Of a stretch of DNA of 64,000 nucleotides, positions 1 through 9,290 are shown piece by piece. The position numbers and the translations under genes were made by a program. Origin of the DNA: WTFV01 sp965200895 (GTDB lineage Bacteria > Acidobacteriota > Vicinamibacteria > Vicinamibacterales > UBA8438); contig CBDAVM010000002.1 in NCBI GenBank assembly GCA_965200895.1, positions 124,001-188,000 of the forward strand, in the 5' to 3' direction. The notes under the pieces are model-generated. The model had not been told where the DNA came from, did no database searches, and saw only the letters and a program-made list of their open reading frames with translations. Positions within the stretch are counted from its first letter, which is position 1. Each line of letters begins with the position of its first letter.

Positions 1-416
1 TACAGCGCCTCGCCGCGCGCGGCGTCCCCGACGGTCACGTCGCCCGGATCGAAGTCGCCCATCGTGCGCAGGTAGGCCACCAGGCCGGTGAGCTCGGACG
101 CGCTGTAGTCGCCGGGCGGCATGGCCGTGTCCGGGATGCCGGCGGCGATGATGCGCATCAGGTCCGGATCGGACGCTGCCGATCGGAACTGCCCGGTGCG
201 GAAGTTCACGCCGTCGACCACGTCGCCGTCCGGGCCGTGGCAGACGACGCAGGCCTCGCCGTAGACCTGCATGCCGAACAGGATGTCGGCCTGCGCGTAC
301 TCCCCGGCATGGACCTGCTGGCCCTCGGCCGTTCCGCTCCCCGCCGCCAGCAGCGCCGCGCCGGCCAGCGCCGTCGCGCACCATGAACCGAACCCGTGTC
401 GTCGTCGCACAACCAT
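1..416 (-). CDS. c-type cytochrome, partial (C-terminus off window)
   Basis: The frame opens at an ATG at 416, preceded by a good GGAGG-type ribosome site (gaggagg on the minus strand), and stays open to the window edge, so the C-terminus is missing. The N-terminus has a basic start and a hydrophobic Ala/Leu/Gly run typical of a secretion signal. It is followed by one CVVCH haem-binding motif about residue 60 and a MPPG segment that could carry the axial Met. This suggests a periplasmic class I cytochrome c used for electron transfer. The start is 75 bases from the divergently transcribed acetamidase gene, so the two probably share a promoter region. The partner oxidoreductase is not visible. 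Confidence 0.75.
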   Translation of the reverse strand, partial: MVVRRRHGFGSWCATALAGAALLAAGSGTAEGQQVHAGEYAQADILFGMQVYGEACVVCHGPDGDVVDGVNFRTGQFRSAASDPDLMRIIAAGIPDTAMPPGDYSASELTGLVAYLRTMGDFDPGDVTVGDAARGEAL

Positions 417-490
417 CCTCCTCGCCAACGCCGGTCGCGCCCGGTCGGAATCCTGCCTCACGTCATTCTACATGTGCTACCGTCACCTGC

Positions 491-1723
491 ATGCGTACGA
501 TCACCCGGAGGCGGATGCGCTCATTCTCCTTGCTCCGACCGCGACAGGCCGTGCGTCTCGGCCGGCCGGCCGTCGCCCGCCGGTTCCCGGTCGCCGTCGC
601 CGTTCTTGGACTGATCGCCACTGTGGGCGCCGGCGGCGCAGCGGGCCAGCCGCCCGCCGCACCATCGGCCGCCCCGGCGCACCACGTGCGGTCCACGCCG
701 GAGAACCTCGTCTGGGGCTGGTACCCCATCGACCGCCCGCCGGTGCTGACCGTGCAGTCCGGCGATACGGTGCGCATCGACACGCTCAGCCATGCGGGGA
801 CCACGCAGGCCGAGGACCCGCAGGCGTACCTCGCCGGGTTCGGCGTGGCGCCCGACGAGGTGCTGCCTGACGTCGTCGCCTTCTGGCAGACGCGCCCGGA
901 GCGGCCGCGCGAGGGGCGCAGCGGGCACGTCATCACCGGGCCGATCCACATGGAGGGCGCCGAGCCGGGCGACACGCTCGAAGTGCAGATTCTCTCGTTG
1001 CGCACCCGGGCGCCCTACGGGATCAACAACACCGGCCCGGCGAGCGGCGTCTTCGGTCCCGACTATCCCGGCACGACGCCGGATGACGAGCCGCTGGACA
1101 TGCCGGCCATGCGGCACTTCATCCGCACCGGCGAGGCGGATGGCCGCGAGGTGGCCTTCTTCGCCGACGACATCCAGGTGCCCCTGGCGCCCTTCATGGG
1201 CGTCATGGCGGTGGCCCCGGAGAACCCGACGGTCGGGCAGCCCGGCGTGACGGCGCCCGGCGTGCAGTCCTCCCGGCCGCCGGGGGCGTTCGGCGGCAAC
1301 CTCGACGTCAAGGACCTCGTCGCCGGCAGCACGCTCTATCTGCCGGTCTTCCATCCCGGGGCGCGCTTCTACGTCGGCGACCCCCACTCGGTGCAGGGCG
1401 ACGGCGAGGTCAGCGGGACGGCCATCGAACAGTCGCTGAGCGGCGACTTCCGCTTCGTGCTGCACAAGGGGCGGACCATCGACGGCCCGCGCGCCGAGAA
1501 CGCCACGCACCACATTCTGATGGGTATCGACCTCGACCTCGACCGCGCGCTGCGCAAGGCGGTGGTGGCGACCGTCGAGTTCCTGGTTGCCGAGAAGGGA
1601 TTGACGCGCCCGCAGGCGTTCTCGCTGACGAGCATCGCGGTCGACTTCCGCGTCGCCGAGGCCGTCGACCTGACCCAGGTGGTGACGGCGTTCGTCCCGA
1701 AGGCGGTCTTCCTGGACCGCTGA
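491..1723 (+). CDS. secreted acetamidase/formamidase family protein
   Basis: About 410 residues. After a basic N-terminus with a hydrophobic stretch ending GAGGAAG (probable export signal) comes a domain of the FmdA/AmdA family. Characteristic features are a VQSGDTVRID strand, the HVITGPIHMEGAEPGDTLEVQI block and a GVMAVAP segment. Family members hydrolyse small amides such as formamide or acetamide to ammonia and the acid, but many extracytoplasmic members have no tested substrate. The start is uncertain: ATG 491 has no clear ribosome site, while ATG 515 has GGAGG only 3 bases upstream. A longer in-frame opening from 383 runs into the divergent cytochrome gene and was not used. Confidence 0.8.
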   Translation: MRTITRRRMRSFSLLRPRQAVRLGRPAVARRFPVAVAVLGLIATVGAGGAAGQPPAAPSAAPAHHVRSTPENLVWGWYPIDRPPVLTVQSGDTVRIDTLSHAGTTQAEDPQAYLAGFGVAPDEVLPDVVAFWQTRPERPREGRSGHVITGPIHMEGAEPGDTLEVQILSLRTRAPYGINNTGPASGVFGPDYPGTTPDDEPLDMPAMRHFIRTGEADGREVAFFADDIQVPLAPFMGVMAVAPENPTVGQPGVTAPGVQSSRPPGAFGGNLDVKDLVAGSTLYLPVFHPGARFYVGDPHSVQGDGEVSGTAIEQSLSGDFRFVLHKGRTIDGPRAENATHHILMGIDLDLDRALRKAVVATVEFLVAEKGLTRPQAFSLTSIAVDFRVAEAVDLTQVVTAFVPKAVFLDR

Positions 1724-1848
1724 CCGTCCGATGACGGGAAACTGACTTCCGCCGTCGCCAGGAGGCAGCCGCGCGCCCGCACGGCACGGACGTGGACACC
1801 TGCGCGCGAAGCATCGACGCTTCTGCGCTGTCGTGGCGGGACCGCCCG

Positions 1849-3354
1849 CTACGGCGCGGCCCAGCCGACCCGCAGCGCCGCGCGGTCGACAGCCGCCCCG
1901 CCCAGGTAGACGTCGATGATCCGGCGGGTGTTGGCGATGTCATCCAGCGGATTCGCTGCCAGCACGACGAAGTCGGCGCGCGCTCCCGGCGTCAGGCGGC
2001 CCGAGTCGTCGAGGCCGAGGCGGTCGGCCGAGCGGCTGGTGGCCGTCACGATGACATCCATCGGGGACAGTCCGGCCGCCACCATCAGCTCCAGCTCGCG
2101 GTGGGCCGAGAACCCGAAGAAGTGGTCCTGCACGCCGGAGTCCGAGCCGAGGACCAACGCCGCGCCTGCCGCGTGGAGCCTGGCGAGGCTCCGCTCCATC
2201 TGCTCGTACGAACGCGCGGCCCGCTCCGCCGCGGCCGGGGCGCGATTGGTGAAACCGGCCGTGGCGCGCGCGAGCACGTCGGGGGGCACCGTCTCGGCGA
2301 GCAGTGGCGCATCGAGCCACGGCGGCGGCGCGGTGTGCCGGCCGCGCTCCGAGATGCCGATGTTCGGCATCACGAAGACGTCCTGCTCGACGATCGCGGC
2401 GACGAGCGCGTCGTCCATCTCGCGGTCACGTACCAGGTGGGCGAAGCCGTCGACGCCGGCGGCCACCAGTTCCTCGGCGTCGTCGTGGTAGAAGACGTGG
2501 GCGATGACGTCGAGGCCGTGCCGGTGCGCCTCGTCGATGATCGCGCGGTAGAGCAGCGGCTCGAGCTTGGCGACCGAACCGCCGCGGTCGTCGACCCAGA
2601 TCTTGACGAACGAAACGCCCGCGGCGGCGAGTTCGCGGACGTACCGCCGCCCGTCCTCCGCGCTCGTGACGCCGAGAGCGGACGGCCGCAGCGCCGCCGC
2701 GCCGGGGCCCGCGTTCGGTCGCGCGAGTCCGCGTCCGGCGGTGAAGAGACGGGCGCCGCCGAGGGTCCCGGCTTCCTGGTCCCGCCGGATCTCCCTCCAC
2801 AGGCCGCCGGCGTCGGTGCCGAGCGAGACGATGACCCCCACCCCGTGGTACGCGTAGCGGTGCAGGTGATCGACGACATTCTCGCGCGTGTAGTTCGCGG
2901 CGTCGTAGGTCAGCCCCCGCTGGAAGCCGACGTGGCCGTGCAGGTTGACCAGGGCCGGCATGATCGTCCGGCCGCGCAGATCGACGACCGCCGCTCCCGG
3001 CGGCGCCTCCACCGCGTTCTGCGGGCCGACCGCGGTGATCACGCCCTGCTCGACGACCAACCGCCCCGCCTCTATTGGCGGCGCACCCGTGCCGTCGAGG
3101 ATGCGTGCCCCATCGTAGACTGCTGCCGTGGTCATCGCCGGTTGTCCGGACGCTTCCGCGCCGGGCGCGGCAGCGGCCGGCCGAGTCGGAACGCTCCGGA
3201 CTGTCGTGGTCCCTGCGGGTTGCCCGGCGACTGCGGCCAACAACGCGACCGCGGCGGCCAGCGCGGCGCTACCCGCCCTGCGGCGCACGGTGAGACGACC
3301 TCGACACCGGGGGGCTCGAAGCCCGGCCCGGCGGCGATCGGCGAGACGATGCAT
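1849..3354 (-). CDS. exported metal-dependent amidohydrolase
   Basis: 501 residues from an ATG at 3354 with a GGAGGG ribosome site. An Ala-rich hydrophobic signal is followed by an imidazolonepropionase/dihydroorotase-type amidohydrolase. Metal-site residues are visible in order: NLHGH (HxH), VKIW (the lysine usually carbamylated), IAHVF and GFAHL (histidines), and LGSDSG (aspartate). The C-terminus returns to the beta-sandwich with the GARADFVVL motif. The family hydrolyses C-N bonds in cyclic amides, peptides or related compounds; the substrate cannot be told from sequence. It is transcribed divergently from galE. Confidence 0.85.
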   Translation of the reverse strand: MHRLADRRRAGLRAPRCRGRLTVRRRAGSAALAAAVALLAAVAGQPAGTTTVRSVPTRPAAAAPGAEASGQPAMTTAAVYDGARILDGTGAPPIEAGRLVVEQGVITAVGPQNAVEAPPGAAVVDLRGRTIMPALVNLHGHVGFQRGLTYDAANYTRENVVDHLHRYAYHGVGVIVSLGTDAGGLWREIRRDQEAGTLGGARLFTAGRGLARPNAGPGAAALRPSALGVTSAEDGRRYVRELAAAGVSFVKIWVDDRGGSVAKLEPLLYRAIIDEAHRHGLDVIAHVFYHDDAEELVAAGVDGFAHLVRDREMDDALVAAIVEQDVFVMPNIGISERGRHTAPPPWLDAPLLAETVPPDVLARATAGFTNRAPAAAERAARSYEQMERSLARLHAAGAALVLGSDSGVQDHFFGFSAHRELELMVAAGLSPMDVIVTATSRSADRLGLDDSGRLTPGARADFVVLAANPLDDIANTRRIIDVYLGGAAVDRAALRVGWAAP

Positions 3355-3477
3355 GGTGTTCTCCCTCCACGGAACCAACGGTGGATGCGACCTTGTCGCA
3401 CACCATCGCGCTCGTGAATAATACCGAGTCTCGGGTCCGCTCCCGCGGCGGCCCCCGACCACGAGTCCCGACCAGCC

Positions 3478-4443
3478 ATGACCGTTCTCGTCACCGGCGC
3501 GGCCGGCTACATCGGCAGCGTGGTGGCCGAGAGGCTGCTCGCGCTCGGCCACGCCGTCGCGGCGTTCGACGATCTCTCGCAGGGACACCGCGCGGCCGTA
3601 CCGTCCGGTGCGCGCTTCTTCGAGGGCGATCTGCGCGACCGCACGCGGCTGGCGGAGGTGTTCTCGGCGGTGCGCCCGGACGCGGTGGCGCATCTGGCCG
3701 CCGAGGCGCTCGTCGGCGAGTCGGTGACCGAGCCGGCGAAGTTCTTCGCGGTCAACGTCACCGGCGGTCTGAATCTGCTGGACGCCATGCGCGCCGGAGG
3801 CGTCTTCCGCCTCGTCTTCTCGTCGACTGCGGCCGTCTACGGCGAGCCCGAGCGGACGCCGATCTGCGAGGATGCGCCGCTGCGGCCGGTCAACGCGTAC
3901 GGCGCGTCGAAGCTGGCGTTCGAGCAGGCATTGCCATGGTACGCGTCAGCGTACGGCCTGCGGCACGTGTCGCTGCGCTACTTCAACGCCTGCGGGGCCA
4001 CGGTCGAGCGCGGCGAACACCACGAACCCGAGACGCACCTCATTGCCATCCTCCTGGAGGTGGCTCTCGGCCTGCGTCCCGAGATCCGCATCTTCGGCGG
4101 CGACTACGACACGCCCGACGGCACCTGCATCCGCGACTACGTCCACGTGGCCGATATCGCCGAGGCGCACGTGCTGGCGCTCGACCACATCGACCGGATC
4201 GGAGCCGGCGCGTTCAACCTGGGCAATGGGACGGGCTTCTCCAACCGCGAGGTCGTCGAGACGGCGCGGCGCATCACGGGCCATCCGATTCCCGCGGTTG
4301 CGGCTCCCCGGCGGACCGGCGATCCGGCGCGGCTGGTGGCCGGGGCCGACCGCGCGCGCGAAGTGCTCGGCTGGGAGCCGCGGTACAGGACCCTCGACGA
4401 GATGATCGCCACCGCCTGGGCGTGGCGGAAGGCGCGTCCCTGA
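3478..4443 (+). CDS. galE: UDP-glucose 4-epimerase
   Basis: 321 residues, slightly shorter than E. coli GalE. The N-terminal Rossmann motif GAAGYIG binds NAD. The SDR catalytic set is present: SSTAAVYG supplies the Ser/Thr and YGASK the Tyr-Lys pair. The RYFNACGA and TCIRDYVHV blocks are typical of GalE. It interconverts UDP-glucose and UDP-galactose, feeding surface polysaccharide synthesis and galactose use. It stands alone, with no other sugar genes beside it. Confidence 0.9.
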   Translation: MTVLVTGAAGYIGSVVAERLLALGHAVAAFDDLSQGHRAAVPSGARFFEGDLRDRTRLAEVFSAVRPDAVAHLAAEALVGESVTEPAKFFAVNVTGGLNLLDAMRAGGVFRLVFSSTAAVYGEPERTPICEDAPLRPVNAYGASKLAFEQALPWYASAYGLRHVSLRYFNACGATVERGEHHEPETHLIAILLEVALGLRPEIRIFGGDYDTPDGTCIRDYVHVADIAEAHVLALDHIDRIGAGAFNLGNGTGFSNREVVETARRITGHPIPAVAAPRRTGDPARLVAGADRAREVLGWEPRYRTLDEMIATAWAWRKARP

Positions 4444-4537
4444 CCGGACCCCGGCTGACCGCGCCGGCCGCTTCGCGGCTTCGCCGAGGGCAAGCAGCAG
4501 CGCCCATGGCCGAGTGCGGCGGACGCGCGTCAGCCCG

Positions 4538-5836
4538 TCACAACCAGGCGAACTTGATCGCGAAGAGCAGCGCCACGGCGATCAGCGTCGGTGAACACTC
4601 GTTCCAGCGTCCCGCCATCGATTTGATGAGCACGTAGCTCACGAAGCCGAGGCCGATGCCGTCGGCGATGGAGAACGTGAGCGGAATGGCGAGCACCGTG
4701 ATGATCGCTGCCGCTGACTCGGTCACGTCGTCCCAGTTCACGTCCACCAGCGGATGCGTCATCAGGCACGCCACATAGAGGATGGCGGACGCCGTCGCGT
4801 AGGGCGGAATGGACCCGGCCAGCGGCGCAAGGAACAGGCAGGCCAGAAACAGGCCGGCCACGACCACTGCGGTCAGACCGGTGCGTCCACCCGCGCTGGT
4901 CCCCGCGGCGCTCTCGATGTAGCTCGTCACCGGAGAGGTCCCGAGAAGGGCGCCGCCCACCGTACCCGTGGAGTCGGCGATCAGCGCACGCTGCATGCGC
5001 GGCAGCCGTCCGCGCTCGTCGAGAAGCCGCCCCTGGTGCGCGACACCGATCAGCGTGCCGGTCGTGTCGAACAGGTCGACGATGAGGAACGTCAGGACGA
5101 CCGCGATCATGCCGACCTGCAGCGCGCCGGCGATGTCCAGGGCCAGCAGCGTCGGCATCGGATCCGGCGGGAGCGATGCGAGGCCCCGCCATTCCGAGAC
5201 ACCCAGAGCCAGACCGGCGATGGCGACGACCAGCATCCCGATGATTGCCGCGCCCGGAACGCGGCGCGCCGACAGCGCCACGATGCCGCAGAAGCCCAGC
5301 AGGGACAGGACCGGGGCGGGCGCCAGCAGCTCGCCGGTGGTGACCAGCGTCGCCTCGCTCGCCTCGATGATGCCGGCGTTGCGCAGCGCGATGACCCCCA
5401 GGAACAGGCCTATCCCCGCTGCGATGGCCAGCTTCAGTCCCTGCGGTATCGCCTCGACGATCCAGCGCCGCACCGGCAGCACGCTGAGGATCAGGAACAG
5501 CACGCCGGAGACGAAGACCGCGCCCAGCGCGACCTCCCACGAGTGACCCATGCCGAGCACCACGCCATAGGCGAAGAACGCGTTGAGCCCCATGCCCGGC
5601 GCCAGCGCGATCGGGTAGTTGGCGTACAGCCCCATCACCAGCGTGCTGAGCGCCGCCGCCACGCAGGTGGCGACGAACACCGCGTCGAAGGGCATGCCGG
5701 CGTCCGAGAGGATCTGCGGGTTGACGAAGGCGATGTAGGCCATCGTCAGGAACGTCGTCGTGCCCGCCGTCACCTCCGTCCGCACGTCGGTGCCGCGCTG
5801 CGCCAGTCCGAAGAAACGCTCGATGGTGGCTGTCAT
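4538..5836 (-). CDS. NCS2-family purine permease (AzgA-type)
   Basis: 432 residues with about 12 hydrophobic segments. The N-terminus (RTEVTAGTTTFLTMAYIAFV) and the LAPGMGLNAFFAY motif are hallmarks of AzgA-type guanine/hypoxanthine permeases. The later segments LFDTTGTLIG and GTSPVTSYIESAAGTS are also diagnostic. It is an inner-membrane proton-coupled importer of purine bases by family knowledge; exact specificity is not known. It is monocistronic as far as can be seen. Confidence 0.88.
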   Translation of the reverse strand: MTATIERFFGLAQRGTDVRTEVTAGTTTFLTMAYIAFVNPQILSDAGMPFDAVFVATCVAAALSTLVMGLYANYPIALAPGMGLNAFFAYGVVLGMGHSWEVALGAVFVSGVLFLILSVLPVRRWIVEAIPQGLKLAIAAGIGLFLGVIALRNAGIIEASEATLVTTGELLAPAPVLSLLGFCGIVALSARRVPGAAIIGMLVVAIAGLALGVSEWRGLASLPPDPMPTLLALDIAGALQVGMIAVVLTFLIVDLFDTTGTLIGVAHQGRLLDERGRLPRMQRALIADSTGTVGGALLGTSPVTSYIESAAGTSAGGRTGLTAVVVAGLFLACLFLAPLAGSIPPYATASAILYVACLMTHPLVDVNWDDVTESAAAIITVLAIPLTFSIADGIGLGFVSYVLIKSMAGRWNECSPTLIAVALLFAIKFAWL

Positions 5837-5906
5837 GGGTTCCTCGCACCGATTCCACCGAACCTGCTGCTGCCCGTCATGCGTCAGGTTCGCTTGACGT
5901 CGATAT

Positions 5907-6602
5907 TCAGGGGAGTCTGCAGTTGCGGGGACGTGGAAGCGGTTGATACTTCTCCATCAGCAGCGGCGAGACCGACAGCACGTCGCCGATGTTGTCGAAG
6001 CCGTAGCCGGAGTCGTCGATCGGAAACTCGTCGGCCGGGCTGCCGTGGACGCCGAGCAGGCTGCGAACCGTATTGTCGTACTCGACCCGGTTGAGCCGCC
6101 GCGCGGTCACGCGGCCCGGATCGGTTGTCCGCCGATGACCGGCGTCGGCCAGGTACGCCTCGATGGACGCGGTGATGCGCGCGAGCGCCTCCGCCGCCGG
6201 TCGGGGGCGTCCCGGCGGCGGCATCTGTCCCGCGTTCAGCCTGCCGAGCACCCGCGTCCAGGTATCGAGCTGCGGATCGACGCCGGCGCCGGCGGGGGGC
6301 GGCCCCGCGGCGCCGGCCCGCGGATCGAGCGCGCCGGCGAGCCGCTCCAGGTTGAGGTTCACCGTGCCGAGGCGGTTGCCGTGGCAGACGACGCAGTGCT
6401 CGGCGAAGAACGGCGCGGCCTCGGCGGACAGCGCGACGGCCGGCGATACGCCCGCTGCCGCCGGTGTCTGTCCGGCCGCGGAAGACGCGCCGGCAATCGT
6501 GATTGCGGCAAGCGCGATCAGCAGCCACGGGCCGCCGGATCGCCGCCACGTGGAGCCGAGACCGAGACACGACCGGAAACTCTCCCGCATCGTGCGAACC
6601 AT
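5907..6602 (-). pseudogene. truncated DUF1587-type cytochrome (N-terminal part only)
   Basis: 231 residues from an ATG at 6602 with an upstream ggagag ribosome site. A signal sequence is followed by a single CVVCH haem motif, a GQMPPPGRP segment and the start of DUF1587 (RRLNRVEYDNTVRSLLG, then DSGYGFDNIGDVL). Intact relatives of this planctomycete/acidobacterial family run to roughly 700-800 residues with further DUF1592/1588/1585 domains. Here the frame leaves homology after LLMEKYQ and stops 10 residues later, next to the purine permease. It is therefore probably a deletion remnant. A short secreted cytochrome could still be made. Confidence 0.7.
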
Positions 6603-6900
6603 TATGGCACCCTTTCTCTCCGTTGCGTCACGTGCGTCACGTGCGCCGGGGCCGGCTCGACTGCCGCGGTACGGGCTGTGAGCTGTTCGTCGTAGCTGGG
6701 CAGATCCTCGCGGGTCGCCGGGTCGTGGAAGCGCAACTGGCGTCCGGGCGTCGCACGCAGTTGCAGGGCGGGCACATCGCTCTGCAGCGACCGGGCGCCG
6801 TCGGGCCCCGTCAAACACCGGTTGCCAGACGAAGCCCGACGGCGTCAGGCGCCAGCCCAGCAGCGGCTCGGGCAGCAGTGTACCGGTGCTTGTAGTTGAG
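6602..6900 (-). pseudogene. decayed C-terminal piece of a Uma2-family protein
   Basis: Two reading frames read together resemble the tail of Uma2 proteins. One frame gives EPLLGWRLTPSGFVWQPVFDG. The other, after a shift near 6810, gives GRQLRFHDPATREDLPSYDE before stopping at 6602-6604. Uma2 proteins (PF05685) typically end in such an LRFxDPxTGE segment. No start or nuclease core is present. It lies directly downstream of the tandem Uma2-like gene, so this spot has collected several copies of the family. Confidence 0.55.
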
Positions 6901-6919
6901 CTGGTCGCGATCCTCGCCG

Positions 6920-8452
6920 TCAATTGATCGCTGCAGGGCAATGGGTCGTGACGTCGCCAGCGTTCGGATGCGCAGCTGCTTCTCCCTCGCGCAGGCGCAC
7001 GCTGGCCCGCTGCCGGCGGCGCACGATGCGGGCCACAGCCTCCGTGCGCTCGTCGCGGGTCAGCATGCCCTGCAGGGCCCCGAGCGCTTCACGGACATCG
7101 GTGGGAGTCAGCCCCGCCAGGACGGTCGAGGCGGCGAGCGGACGCGGCGTCGTGCGGACGCCGAGGGCGAGGAACTCGACCCGCGGGACATCGGCGCCAC
7201 CCCGGGCGTGCAGCAGCCACAGTTCTCGCACGCCCAGATCACCGTAGCGCCCGATCTTGCCGTCGACCGCGTTCGTGATCTCGACCTCCACGACCAGGTC
7301 GGGCGCGTTGTTCTCGAAGAACGCATCGGCCGCTGCGTGTCCGCCGCCGGCGAAGGCCGCGCGGTAGGCGCGGGCGCGCTCGCCGACGTAGAAGGCGCAG
7401 TCCGGCTCCATGCCCGTGCCGGCGGGAGCGTCCGGCGCGCGCAGACGCGGCGACCGCAGTCCCCGCGCCGCGCCGGTCAGCGCGCTTGCCGCCACGTCCA
7501 CGACGTTGTCGAGGCGCCCGCCGAGATCCTCGTGGAGTCGCGACGGGGACATCAGGACGATAAGGCCGCTCAACGGATCGAGGCAGACGCGGCGGAACCA
7601 GCGGTTCCAGTCGATGGCGGCGAGCGCCGTCACCGTGTCCGCGTCGGCGCGCAGCACGTGGAACGTGGAGCCGAATGGCCCGCTGTGCATCGTCGCCTGA
7701 TCCGCGCGCTCAGGGCAGATGGCGACGGTGGCAACTGTTGTCTGTGCGTCGCGCACGCGGACGCTGGCCCGCTGGCGGCGGCGCACGATGCGGGCCACGG
7801 CCTCCGTGCGCTCGTCGCGGGTCAGGCCGAGCCGCACGTCAGCCACCGCCTCCGAGATATCGGCGGGCGTAAGGCCCCGGAGGACGTCGGAGGAGGAGAG
7901 CCGGTGCGGCGCTGTACCGGGACGCAGGGCGAGGAACTCGGTTCGCGGGATGCCGGAGCCCGATCGAACTTCCAGCCGCCAGAGCTCCCGCACCCCCAGA
8001 TCGCCGTAGCGTTCGATCTTGCTCTGAGCTGCTGTGTTCGTCATCTCGATCTCCACCACGAGATCGGGCGCGTTCTCATCGAAGAACGCATCGGCCGCTT
8101 CTTTCCCGGCGGCAAGCGCCTCGCGATAGGCGATGGCCCGCTCGCCGAGGTAGAACGCGCAATCCGGTTCCATGCCGGTGCCGGGAGGGGAACCCGGCTG
8201 GCGAAGACGGGCGGCCAGGAGTTCATTCACGGCGCCGGTCAGCGCGCTCCCCGCCACGTCCACGACATGATCGAGGATTCGGGTCAGCTCGTCGTGCAGC
8301 CGGGACGGCGACATCAGGACGATGAGTCCGCCCACCGGGTCGAGGCAGACCCGGCGGAACGACCGGTTCCAGTCGACGGCGGCCAGAGCGGCCACTGTCC
8401 CGGCGTCGGCGCGCAGCACGTGGAAAGTGGAACCGAACCGTCCGACTTGCAT
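6920..8452 (-). CDS. tandem-duplicated Uma2-like nuclease-fold protein
   Basis: 510 residues from ATG 8452. The protein is an internal direct duplication: residues 1-254 and 255-510 align throughout, each beginning GRFGSTFHVLRAD or GPFGSTFHVLRAD and each ending with an RIVRRRQRASVR segment. Each half carries a Uma2/PD-(D/E)XK-like core: MEPDCAFY, then APDLVVE, then a KIxRYGDLGVRELW block. In the first half the acidic residues are near E95, D97, D130 and E134, with K145 after. The family is abundant in Cyanobacteria and Acidobacteriota and its role is not settled. No good ribosome site precedes the ATG. A longer frame extends upstream to 8647 without recognisable content. Confidence 0.75.
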   Translation of the reverse strand: MQVGRFGSTFHVLRADAGTVAALAAVDWNRSFRRVCLDPVGGLIVLMSPSRLHDELTRILDHVVDVAGSALTGAVNELLAARLRQPGSPPGTGMEPDCAFYLGERAIAYREALAAGKEAADAFFDENAPDLVVEIEMTNTAAQSKIERYGDLGVRELWRLEVRSGSGIPRTEFLALRPGTAPHRLSSSDVLRGLTPADISEAVADVRLGLTRDERTEAVARIVRRRQRASVRVRDAQTTVATVAICPERADQATMHSGPFGSTFHVLRADADTVTALAAIDWNRWFRRVCLDPLSGLIVLMSPSRLHEDLGGRLDNVVDVAASALTGAARGLRSPRLRAPDAPAGTGMEPDCAFYVGERARAYRAAFAGGGHAAADAFFENNAPDLVVEVEITNAVDGKIGRYGDLGVRELWLLHARGGADVPRVEFLALGVRTTPRPLAASTVLAGLTPTDVREALGALQGMLTRDERTEAVARIVRRRQRASVRLREGEAAAHPNAGDVTTHCPAAIN

Positions 8453-8673
8453 CGTGGCCGGAGCCGCGACCGGAGCTTGCCCCAGAGGGTCCACTGGCTC
8501 ACCATAGCACGCGCCGACACCATGTCGGGCTCGCGCGGGTCGGTTGCTTCGGCGGCTTCCCGAGCCCTTCCGGTCACCGCCGCCGGAGCCGGTGTTGTAG
8601 CGCAGGATCTTTCCCGACTGCGTCCGCCGCGGCACCAAACGCGGCACACATGGACGACGTCCGCGCCGGGTGC

Positions 8674-9165
8674 TCAGGGCAGCGTGTCGAAGCGGATGTT
8701 GAACCAGGTGACGCCGTCCGTCTCGCGGATGCCGTGCGGCACGCCGGCGGGGATGAAGACGAGGTCGCCGGGGCCGATCTCCCGTTCCTCCCCGCCGCGG
8801 ATCGCCGCGCCGCGCTGTTCGGCCGGCTCGCCATTCTCGTCGACGATCTGCCCGCCGGTGACGAGCGTCCCGGAGCCCTCGCGGACCACCCAGACGTCGA
8901 TGGTGCGCGGGTGCATCAGCGCCGTCTCGCCGCCGCGGATGCGGCGGATTTTGACGTTGTAGCTCCCGCCTTCGAGCAGCCGCACGGTCTGGCGCTGCTC
9001 GGTGTCCATCTCCGCCACGATGGCCTCGAGCGCGGCCAGCGGGAAGTCGACCGCGCGGTCGGTCGGGGCCTGCTGGCGGATCTGCACCTGCGCGCCGACG
9101 GCGATGCCGCCGGCGAACGCGGCCAGGATCACGAGACAGACGGACACCGGTGTGGGGGCGCGCAT
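8674..9165 (-). CDS. secreted cupin-domain protein
   Basis: 163 residues from ATG 9165 with a GAGGAG ribosome site. An N-terminal hydrophobic signal is followed by a single cupin barrel. TALMHPRTIDVWVVREGSG is the first cupin motif; PGDLVFIPAGVPHGI supplies the second motif with its metal-binding His. It probably binds a small ligand or metal in the periplasm; the substrate is unknown. It sits 125 bases downstream of the alpha/beta hydrolase gene on the same strand, so co-transcription is possible. Confidence 0.75.
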   Translation of the reverse strand: MRAPTPVSVCLVILAAFAGGIAVGAQVQIRQQAPTDRAVDFPLAALEAIVAEMDTEQRQTVRLLEGGSYNVKIRRIRGGETALMHPRTIDVWVVREGSGTLVTGGQIVDENGEPAEQRGAAIRGGEEREIGPGDLVFIPAGVPHGIRETDGVTWFNIRFDTLP

Positions 9166-9290
9166 ACGTGTCTCCTCTTCGACGGTTCCCGGCCCGGTCG
9201 GTGTTGCGGTCAGCGGTGAAGAGGCGACCGCACGCGCCCGGGGGAGTCGTCCCCCGGGCGCTTCTCCGCGGCTGACGGTCGCCGCCGGCG

